A DNA stretch of 22,188 nt from an uncultured Clostridia bacterium. Its GTDB lineage: Bacteria; Bacillota; Clostridia; TANB77; CAG-508. The stretch is from the NCBI GenBank assembly GCA_944391155.1, contig CALXSO010000076.1, forward strand, positions 1-22,188, in the 5' to 3' direction. Shown here one piece after another: positions 16,949 to 22,188 of the stretch (position 1 is the stretch's first letter; each line of letters opens with the position of its first letter). The notes under the pieces were generated by a model. That model did not search any database. It saw only the letters and a program-made list of their open reading frames with translations, and was not told the origin of the DNA. The translations under genes were made by a program, and so were the position numbers.

Positions 16949-17605
16949 TTGAAAATAAGCCCTAAGGTAAAAGAAGCATTAGAGTGGGTATATTGTATAG
17001 TAATCGCAGTAATACTAGCATTAATATTCAGGTATTTTATAGGAACGCCTACAATAGTAAAACAAATATCAATGAATCCAACATTGGTTGAAAACCAAAG
17101 ATTATGGTTAAATAGATGGGGGAGAACAACAAAAACACTTCCAGAACGTGGGGATATAATAACATTTGAGGCTCCTACTAAAAAACAATATAGAGCGGAT
17201 GAAATTGATGAAAGTAACCCTGTAGCTAAGTATGAAAATGAACCTACAAATATATTTTCTAAGTTTTCATATTATGTATTAGAAATAGGAAAAGAGAGTT
17301 ATATAAAAAGAGTAATTGCATTACCAGGAGAACATGTAGAAATAAAAGAAGGAAAAGTGTTTATAAATGGAGAAGAATTTCATGAAGATTATTTACAAGA
17401 TGGAATAGTTACAGATGTATCTAATACAGAATTATATACAGGATTTGATGATTTTGTAGTTCCAGATAATTGTGTATTTGCAATGGGTGATAACAGAACA
17501 CATAGTACTGATTGTAGAGCATTTGGTTGTATACCATTAGAAAAAATAGAAAGTAAAGTAGCTTTAAGAATATGGCCACTAAGTGAATGGGGAAAGGTAG
17601 AATAG
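16949..17605 (+). CDS. lepB: Type I signal peptidase
   Basis: The protein removes signal peptides from exported proteins at the outer face of the membrane. It has 218 residues with the start used here: one N-terminal membrane helix (about 13-30), then the S26 protease domain. Ser-41 in QISMNPTL is the nucleophile, Lys-120 in YIKRVIALPGE the general base, and MGDNRTHSTDCR (179-190) the conserved box E. The insert between box C and the lysine (about 75-115) is somewhat long. The TTG at 16949 is chosen because AAGAAGG lies eight bases upstream and because the promoter -10 overlaps the alternative ATG at 16904. Signal peptidase genes are often multiple in Clostridia; no substrate gene is adjacent. 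Confidence 0.93.
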   Translation: MKISPKVKEALEWVYCIVIAVILALIFRYFIGTPTIVKQISMNPTLVENQRLWLNRWGRTTKTLPERGDIITFEAPTKKQYRADEIDESNPVAKYENEPTNIFSKFSYYVLEIGKESYIKRVIALPGEHVEIKEGKVFINGEEFHEDYLQDGIVTDVSNTELYTGFDDFVVPDNCVFAMGDNRTHSTDCRAFGCIPLEKIESKVALRIWPLSEWGKVE

Positions 17606-17721
17606 ATAAAAATCAATTAGATATTAAAAATGATGTATATAAGATATAATTTAATATATTTAACTAGAAACTTTAGATTTATAAATACTGAAATAATATT
17701 ATAAAAGATTAAATTAATTAA

Positions 17722-17816
17722 CAGATTGCTGAAAATTATTAAATGTGTTATAATAACTTTAGTTAAAAATGTAGTTATTATTAACAAAAATAATTATAGA
17801 AGCAATCTGACTTTTT
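17722..17816 (+). terminator. Long composite hairpin and T run between lepB and holB
   Basis: Three nested pairs form one elongated hairpin: CAGATTGCT (17722-17730) with AGCAATCTG (17801-17809), AATTATT (17734-17740) with AATAATT (17789-17795), and ATAATAACT (17750-17758) with AGTTATTAT (17773-17781). ACTTTTTTAT follows. RNA coming from lepB could fold fully and terminate. RNA started at the holB promoter, which lies in the left arm, would lack the left half and pass. Confidence 0.5.
17726..17754 (+). promoter_or_regulatory. Promoter of holB inside the hairpin
   Basis: TTGCTG (17726-17731), a 17-base spacer and TATAAT (17749-17754), preceded by TGT, an extended -10. Transcription would start near 17761, leaving a leader of about 85 bases. 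Confidence 0.6.
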
Positions 17817-17846
17817 TATATTTTTATTTATAAGAAAGGATTAGTA

Positions 17847-18738
17847 ATGTTTGATAATATAATAGGAAATGAAAAAGTAAAAAATGAATTAAAAAAAATA
17901 ATACATAATAACCAAATATCACATAGTTATATGTTTATTGGTGAAGAAGGAATAGGGAAAAAAGAGATAGCAAAAGAATTTGCAAAAAATATCTTATGCT
18001 TAAATGAAAATAAACCTTGTGAGCACTGTAAATCTTGTATTGAATTCAATACTCAAAATCATCCCGATTTTCAAATAATTGAGCCTGATTGTAATACATT
18101 AAAAATAGATACTATAAGAGAATTTCAAAAAAAAGTAGTAGAAAAGCCAATAACATCAACAAAAAAAGTTTATATTATAAATGATAGTGATAAAATGACT
18201 CGGAGAGGCTCAGAACTGTTTGTTAAAAACATTAGAAGAGCCACCAGATTTTGTAATAATAATATTGATAGGCAAAAATGAGAATCTTTTTTTAAGTACA
18301 ATTAAATCAAGATGTTTAATAATGCATTTTGAACCACTTTCAAATAATGAAATAAGGGAATTTTTAGAAAAAAATTATCAAATAACAATTAAAAGTGACT
18401 TAATGTTAGAAGCCTTTCAGGGAAGTATAGGAAAAGCACTAAAAATACAAGAAAAGAATGAAATTTATGAAAACATAGAAAAAATAATAAAAACAATTCA
18501 GGAGAAAAGTATTGTAGATATACTTAAAACTTCTGAAATAATATATAAATCAAAAGATGAAATATTTGATATTCTAGAATTTATAAATATCATAGTATTA
18601 AATTTAGCAATGACATCACATAAATATGCAAAATGCGTACAAATTGTTGAAAATACTAAAAAAAGGTTGAAATCTAATGCAAATTATGATATGAGTATAG
18701 ATAATATGTTATTAAAAATGAAAGAAGCAATCATATAA
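17847..18738 (+). CDS. holB: DNA polymerase III delta' subunit, interrupted by a +1 frameshift
   Basis: Delta' is the rigid subunit of the clamp loader that places the sliding clamp at replication forks. The first frame has GEEGIGKKE (32-40), a degenerate Walker A as usual in delta', and a four-cysteine zinc site (C51, C58, C61, C64). After residue 118 the sequence reads ACTCGGAGAGG where Thr-Arg-Glu (ACTCGAGAGG) is expected. The extra G at 18202-18203 sends the frame to a stop at 18281. Removing it gives TREAQNCLLKTLEEPP, the invariant family block, and continues to 18738 with the SRC motif of clamp-loader subunits (154-156). The repaired protein is 296 residues, close to normal. Both halves are well conserved, so error or recent mutation is likely. 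AGAAAGGA precedes the ATG. ricT next to it matches the Bacillus order. Confidence 0.88.
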
Positions 18739-18787
18739 AAGATTTAAAAAGTGAGTTATAAAAAATGATAAATATTAAATATAAAAA

Positions 18788-18890
18788 CAGATATAAAAAA
18801 ATATAAATATCAAATACAAAAATAAATATTAAAAAATATAAATATTAACTATATAGACAGATATTAAAAAATATATAAGTTAATATACAC
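18788..18890 (+). repeat. Imperfect AT-rich tandem repeat, period about 35
   Basis: Three degenerate copies of a unit resembling CAGATATTAAAAAATATA start near 18788, 18823 and 18858, exactly 35 bases apart. Copies one and three share ACAGATAT; copies one and two share AAAAAATATAAATAT. The whole 232-base gap between holB and ricT is nearly pure A/T, so some similarity is expected by chance. No promoter in it is convincing. Confidence 0.4.
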
Positions 18891-18970
18891 ATATATCTAA
18901 TATTTATAAATATATATGAAGATAAGTTGAAATAACAAAATTAAAGTATGAAATAAAAAGAGGTGAAATT

Positions 18971-19885
18971 TTGAAAAACATCATAGGAGTAAGATTTAAA
19001 AAATTAGGAAAGATATATTTTTTTAATCCTAAATATTTAAAAGTCGAAAAAGGAGATAAGGTAATAGTAGAAACAGCCCAGGGAGAAGAATATGGAGAAG
19101 TCCTAATACCTAATAGAAAAATAGAAGATGAAAAAATATTAGAGCCATTAAAAATAGTAATAAGAATAGCAAACCATAAAGACAATAAACATTATGAACA
19201 ATGCAAAAAAACAGAAAAAGAAGCATTTAAAGTTTGTCAAGAAAAAATAAAGAAACATAAATTAGACATGAATTTAATAGATGTAGAATGTAAATTTGAT
19301 GGAAGTAAAATATTATTCTATTTTACAGCAGAGGGAAGAATAGATTTTCGTGAATTAGTAAAAGACTTAGCAGCGATTTATAAAACCAGAATAGAATTAA
19401 GACAAATAGGAGTAAGAGATCAAGTAAAAAGAATAGGTGGAAATGGAGTATGTGGAAGAGAATTATGCTGTTGTACATTTCTAAGAGACTTTGAAGCAGT
19501 ATCAATAAAGATGGCAAAAGAGCAAAACATATCATTAAATCCATCAAAAATATCAGGAAACTGTGGAAGATTAATGTGTTGTTTAAAATATGAAGACAAT
19601 GTATATGCAGAAAAATTAGAAAGGCTACCACATGTAGGAGCAATAGTAAAAACAGAAGACGGAGAAGGAGAAGTAGATAGTATCGAGACATTAAAAGAAA
19701 GAGTAAAGGTAAAATTTCAAAACGAAGAAGGATATAGTTATAAAAGATATGATGCAAAAGATATAAAAGTAATTAAAGATGTAGTACAAGAACAAATAAA
19801 CGAAGAAGAAATTGAGCATCAAAAAGAATTAGAAGAATTAGAAAATTTAGAAAAAGAAGATATAAAAGAAGAAGAAGATATTTAA
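18971..19885 (+). CDS. ricT: PSP1-domain protein RicT (YaaT)
   Basis: The protein has 304 residues. The N-terminal PSP1 domain (VRFKKLGKIYFF...KGDKVIVET) runs into the cysteine-rich core GVCGRELCCCTFL (159-171) and GNCGRLMCCLKYE (196-208), with cysteines 161, 166-168, 198, 203 and 204. In Bacillus subtilis RicT joins RicA and RicF in the Y complex, which carries iron-sulfur clusters and aids RNase Y processing and Spo0A activation; this is family knowledge. A strongly acidic tail (about 265-304, rich in Glu, Lys and Leu) is probably helical and varies between species. The start is a TTG with AGAGGTG about five bases upstream. It follows holB as in Bacillus, and a ferredoxin gene follows after 38 bases, likely in the same transcript. 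Confidence 0.92.
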   Translation: MKNIIGVRFKKLGKIYFFNPKYLKVEKGDKVIVETAQGEEYGEVLIPNRKIEDEKILEPLKIVIRIANHKDNKHYEQCKKTEKEAFKVCQEKIKKHKLDMNLIDVECKFDGSKILFYFTAEGRIDFRELVKDLAAIYKTRIELRQIGVRDQVKRIGGNGVCGRELCCCTFLRDFEAVSIKMAKEQNISLNPSKISGNCGRLMCCLKYEDNVYAEKLERLPHVGAIVKTEDGEGEVDSIETLKERVKVKFQNEEGYSYKRYDAKDIKVIKDVVQEQINEEEIEHQKELEELENLEKEDIKEEEDI

Positions 19886-19923
19886 GAAAAAAGAAGAGAA
19901 GTAATTAAAGGAGGTGAAAAAAA

Positions 19924-20094
19924 ATGGCATATAAAATTACAGATAAATGTATATCATGTGGAGCATGTGCTGCTGAATGTCCAGTAGGATGTATATCACA
20001 AGGAGATGATAAATTTGTTATAGATGCTTCTGCTTGCATAAGCTGTGGAACATGTGCAGGAGTTTGTCCTGTATCAGCACCAGAAGAAGAATAG
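19924..20094 (+). CDS. 2[4Fe-4S] ferredoxin, clostridial type
   Basis: A 56-residue protein begins MAYKITDKCISCGACAAECP. It has two complete CxxCxxCxxxCP cluster motifs: CISCGACAAECP, and CISCGTCAGVCP in the second half, with the pseudo-twofold repeat typical of clostridial ferredoxins. It carries low-potential electrons in the cytoplasm for anaerobic redox enzymes; the partner is not evident. A perfect AAAGGAGGTG stands seven bases before the ATG, so expression is probably strong. It lies 38 bases after ricT, itself an iron-sulfur protein family member. The TAG stop (20092-20094) is part of the REP-like element that starts here. Confidence 0.95.
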   Translation: MAYKITDKCISCGACAAECPVGCISQGDDKFVIDASACISCGTCAGVCPVSAPEEE

Positions 20095-20150
20095 GGATTT
20101 AGGGACGGTCCTCGAAATCCCTCATAGGAGGGATTTCGGGGACGGTCCTT
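20091..20150 (+). repeat. REP-like palindrome, left copy
   Basis: The element starts ATAGGGATT and has AGGGACGGTCCT (20101-20112), then a perfect 11-bp hairpin CGAAATCCCTC (20113-20123) / GAGGGATTTCG (20128-20138) with loop ATAG, then a second GGGGACGGTCCT (20138-20149). It is much richer in G+C than its surroundings. A matching copy lies in opposite orientation at 22058-22116. The first 22 bases of the two copies differ at one position. It may also act as a terminator for the ferredoxin transcript, though no long T run follows. Confidence 0.85.
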
Positions 20151-20435
20151 AAAATTTTTCAATAATTTTTTTAATTTTTTCGAAATATTTTAGTAAATTT
20201 ATAAATTTTATTCATATTTTATTTAATTATATAGATGTTTAATAAGTTATAATTATTTAAATTTCAATTAATTTTGAATTCTAAATCAGAAAAATTCCAG
20301 AATGTTAACAAGAATATAATAACAAAAATTATTAATATATTTATATCGAGATTTTATAGTTCAATTTTTAATCTAAATATAATTGAAATTTAGTCAGAAT
20401 TTTAAAAATAATCGTAAAAAAGACAAGGAGGAATA
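20151..20435 (+). other. AT-rich non-coding DNA before the RAYT gene
   Basis: No gene is visible on either strand. The only structure noted is a 13-bp inverted repeat, TAAATTTCAATTA at 20258-20270 and its complement TAATTGAAATTTA at 20380-20392, 109 bases apart. The sequence is so AT-rich that this may be chance. No convincing promoter for the transposase gene was found. Confidence 0.4.
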
Positions 20436-21215
20436 ATGCCAAGGGTAGCAAGAAAATACATAAAATCAAATTTTATTCATGTAGTTACAAAGGGAATAAA
20501 AAGAGAATTTATTTTCTACAAGGAAAAATATAAGAATGAATATATATCATTATTAAATAAATATTTAAATGAAGTAAAAGAATTGGAAATGTTAGCATAT
20601 TGCATTATGGATAATCATGCACATATATTAACATATATAACAGATATAAATAAACTATCAGAATTCATGAAAAAGTTAAATACAGCTTATGCTATATATT
20701 ATAATGAAAAAGAAGAAAGAGAAGGATATGTTTTTGCAAATAGATATTATACACAAGCAATAAAAGATGAAATTCATTTGTTAGCTTGTATAAAATATAT
20801 CCATGAAAATCCAGTAAAAGCGGGATTAGTAAGCAATCCAAAAGAATACAAATATTCATCTTATGAAAAAATGAAAAATGGTGAAATTAATATAGAGGTA
20901 ATAAAATCAATATTTAAAGATGTAATTGATGTTTTAAATTATGAAGGTATTGACTTATCAAGTGATGAGTATGAATTTATAGAAGCAGAAAATAATGAAA
21001 ATAAGTTAAATGGTGCAAATATTGAACAAAGAATAGAAAAATTTTGCCGAGAATATAAAACATCTTTAAACGAAGTAAAAAAATCTAATTATTTGATTTT
21101 AAAATTTAAGAATTATTTAAATAAAGAATGTAAAGTGAGTAATAAAAATATATGTGCAATATTAGGAGTGGGCAAAAATAGAATTACTTTAATAGAAAAG
21201 AGAGATAAATTATAA
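20436..21215 (+). CDS. REP-associated tyrosine transposase (RAYT, Y1_Tnp family)
   Basis: The protein has 259 residues. The N-terminal 150 are a Y1 (HUH) transposase domain. AYCIMDNHAHILTYI carries the HxH metal site (H61, H63), and KYIHENPVKAGLV (120-132) carries the catalytic Tyr-121 in the invariant 'YIH.NPV.AGL' block. Such enzymes cut and rejoin single-stranded DNA through a 5'-phosphotyrosine bond at hairpins. The C-terminal part (about 190-259) is a family-variable extension, ending in a possible helix-turn-helix (NKNICAILGVGKNRITLIEK). All catalytic residues are present, so it may be active. AAGGAGG lies just before the ATG. REP-like palindromes in opposite orientation stand about 290 bases upstream and 840 bases downstream, the classical RAYT arrangement. 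Confidence 0.93.
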   Translation: MPRVARKYIKSNFIHVVTKGIKREFIFYKEKYKNEYISLLNKYLNEVKELEMLAYCIMDNHAHILTYITDINKLSEFMKKLNTAYAIYYNEKEEREGYVFANRYYTQAIKDEIHLLACIKYIHENPVKAGLVSNPKEYKYSSYEKMKNGEINIEVIKSIFKDVIDVLNYEGIDLSSDEYEFIEAENNENKLNGANIEQRIEKFCREYKTSLNEVKKSNYLILKFKNYLNKECKVSNKNICAILGVGKNRITLIEKRDKL

Positions 21216-21257
21216 AAAATATGATTAAAAATAGGTAAAAATATTAGAAAATTAAAC

Positions 21258-21286
21258 TTGAAATTTACATAATTTTATAGTAAGAT
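21258..21286 (+). promoter_or_regulatory. Putative promoter of the unknown gene at 21330
   Basis: TTGAAA (21258-21263), a 17-base spacer and TAAGAT (21281-21286). The -35 is good, the -10 only fair. It lies about 43 bases after the transposase stop and 44 before the proposed start. Confidence 0.4.
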
Positions 21287-21329
21287 ATAAAGGTAAATTA
21301 TAGAAAAAGGTTTAGAAAGGATGGATTTT

Positions 21330-21968
21330 ATGGATAAAAAAGAGATTCAAGAAACGTTACAAAATTTTTTCGATAGCGAATGCCGGAGTTATATAATTTA
21401 TAGTAAAAGAAGAGAAATGTTAGAAAAGTTTTTTTCTTCTTTTGATCAAGATATGGCAGAAATAGAAAAACAAATGCCAGAAAAAAATTTAACATTTGAT
21501 CAGCTAGCTGTTTCAGAAGAATTTTGGAACTTAATGGTATTATATAATACACCAAATGCTGGTAAAGAATTTGAAAAAGCTATAAAGGAGCTTGAAACTG
21601 CAAGAATAGAATTGGATGAAAAGATAAAAGAATTAAAAGAGCAACAAATAATATTCATGAGAATGGCAAAAATTAATAGTGATACAATTGATGTGATCAT
21701 ATCTAATTTAGATTGGATTATAAAATGTGTAAAAGCAGCAGAGGTGAAGATGTCTTTTAATGAGTCACCAATAGTTGATGTGGCATATAAAGTATTTGTA
21801 CACTATTATGCAGTACCATATAATTTTATTTCTTGTAGAAATGTGCTAAATATAAAAAATACGAATTTTTCAGAAGAATTTAAAAAAGCGTATTTAGCAG
21901 AAACAGAGGAAGAAAAAAGAAGGGCATTTGATTGGTTCGTAAAAGAGGCCAAAAGAAATTATTTCTAA
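21330..21968 (+). CDS. Protein of unknown function with a central coiled coil
   Basis: I do not recognise this 212-residue protein. It has no signal peptide or membrane segment and is probably cytosolic. Residues about 75-110 (EFEKAIKELETARIELDEKIKELKEQQ) have a clear heptad pattern with many Glu and Lys, so a coiled coil is likely. Around it are helix-rich stretches, and a Trp/Tyr/Phe-rich segment (VFVHYYAVPYNFISCRNV) lies towards the C-terminus. Two cysteines show no metal-site spacing. The ATG at 21330 is preferred over that at 21321, because AGAAAGG ends directly against the earlier ATG. It has its own likely promoter and terminator. It sits between the RAYT gene and the right REP-like copy, so it could be cargo or an ordinary resident gene. 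Confidence 0.8.
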   Translation: MDKKEIQETLQNFFDSECRSYIIYSKRREMLEKFFSSFDQDMAEIEKQMPEKNLTFDQLAVSEEFWNLMVLYNTPNAGKEFEKAIKELETARIELDEKIKELKEQQIIFMRMAKINSDTIDVIISNLDWIIKCVKAAEVKMSFNESPIVDVAYKVFVHYYAVPYNFISCRNVLNIKNTNFSEEFKKAYLAETEEEKRRAFDWFVKEAKRNYF

Positions 21969-21977
21969 ACTAAAAAT

Positions 21978-22023
21978 AAAAGCAATAGATTGATATAATT
22001 AAATCTTTCTATTGCTTTTTTTT
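21978..22023 (+). terminator. Intrinsic terminator of the unknown gene
   Basis: AAAAGCAATAGA (21978-21989) pairs perfectly with TCTATTGCTTTT (22008-22019) around an 18-base loop, and the T run continues to 22023. It begins nine bases after the stop codon. Confidence 0.85.
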
Positions 22024-22057
22024 ATTTGCAAGATGTAAATAATTTTTGAGTATTTTA

Positions 22058-22116
22058 GAGAACCATTCCTGAATCCCTCCTAGGAGGGATTTTAAGGACC
22101 GTCCCTTAATCCCTAT
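22058..22116 (-). repeat. REP-like palindrome, right copy, inverted
   Basis: Read on the - strand, it starts ATAGGGATT and has AGGGACGGTCCT, then a perfect 20-base palindrome (22072-22091; arms AATCCCTCCT and AGGAGGGATT) and a degraded second arm AGGAATGGTTCT. Most differences from the left copy are transitions towards A/T, as in a decaying copy. Its outer end supplies the TAG stop of the - strand gene entering from the right. Confidence 0.83.
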
Positions 22117-22187
22117 TTGTTTGTCATTTCTTCTAGGTCTAGTAATTCTTGCCATCTTTTATCTACTATTCTTTGGAATTCTTCTAT
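22113..22187 (-). CDS. C-terminal end of an unidentified - strand gene
   Basis: On the - strand a frame is open from the right edge and ends at TAG (22115-22113). Its last residues are RIVDKRWQELLDLEEMTNK, a charged amphipathic helix-like tail. Only 24 residues are visible, too few to name the protein. The frame is credible because its codon use resembles the neighbours and because it would converge on the + strand gene ending at 21968. Its stop codon lies within the REP-like element, exactly as for the ferredoxin gene at the other copy. Confidence 0.5.
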   Translation of the reverse strand: MEEFQRIVDKRWQELLDLEEMTNK

Positions 22188-22188
22188 C

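Noticed and set aside
19323..19757. Long - strand open frame (144 residues) opposite ricT
   Set aside because: Leucine/histidine-rich mirror of Lys/Glu codons in ricT, with no plausible start context.
20091..20150. REP-like copy as a CRISPR repeat
   Set aside because: There are only two copies, in opposite orientation and 1.9 kb apart, with no spacer array and no cas gene.
19905..20162. Open frame on the - strand across the ferredoxin and left REP-like copy
   Set aside because: It lies antisense to an unmistakable ferredoxin gene and owes its length to that gene's codon pattern.
20258..20392. 13-bp inverted repeats as ends of a small mobile element
   Set aside because: Only AT-rich arms with two G/C positions, no target duplication and no second copy in the window. 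Chance is likely in such DNA.

Overview
The window comes from a low-GC, Gram-positive-type bacterium, most likely an anaerobic member of the Clostridia. The grounds are the very A+T-rich coding sequence, strong AGGAGG-type ribosome binding sites, frequent TTG starts, a MurE with the DNPR motif of meso-diaminopimelate enzymes, a PSP1/RicT (YaaT) protein next to the clamp-loader delta' gene as in Bacillus, and a 2[4Fe-4S] clostridial ferredoxin. TGA is used as a stop. I cannot name a genus. Every complete gene I can support is on the + strand; one partial gene enters on the - strand at the right edge.

Layout. (1) 1-8249 is the distal part of a Wzx/Wzy-type surface-polysaccharide locus: a 5'-cut GT4 glycosyltransferase, a Wzy-like polymerase, a second GT4 enzyme, a polysaccharide pyruvyl transferase, a GT-A-fold glycosyltransferase, a Wzx flippase and an O-antigen-ligase/polymerase-like membrane protein. 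(2) 8365-9412 is pyrF as its own unit, with a very good promoter and an intrinsic terminator; it is richer in G+C than its neighbours. (3) 9418-9863 is a decayed group II intron. Its 5' end lies a few bases behind the pyrF terminator and its coding core is gone. (4) 9921-15250 is a short division and cell-wall block: murE, mraY, ftsW, murG. (5) 15380-17605 is a sensor histidine kinase and a type I signal peptidase. (6) 17847-20094 is holB, ricT and a small ferredoxin. (7) 20091-22116 is a RAYT/REP unit: an HUH transposase (Y1_Tnp) gene and an unknown coiled-coil gene lie between two inverted copies of a REP-like palindrome. The outer end of each copy supplies the TAG stop codon of the flanking gene. 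(8) 22113-22188 is the C-terminus of a - strand gene.

How the genes work together. murE, mraY, ftsW and murG take peptidoglycan precursor from the UDP-MurNAc-dipeptide step to lipid II and its polymerisation. The left-hand locus would build, export and polymerise an anionic (pyruvylated) polysaccharide on the same lipid carrier system. lepB serves the secretion pathway.

Main oddities. ftsW and holB, both normally essential, each carry one extra base that breaks the frame, and both insertions double a base of a CpG. The holB promoter lies inside a long hairpin that could terminate read-through from lepB. The mraY promoter contains a perfect 9-bp dyad. Several starts are better placed at internal TTG or ATG codons than at the most upstream one. 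No tRNA, rRNA or CRISPR array was seen.
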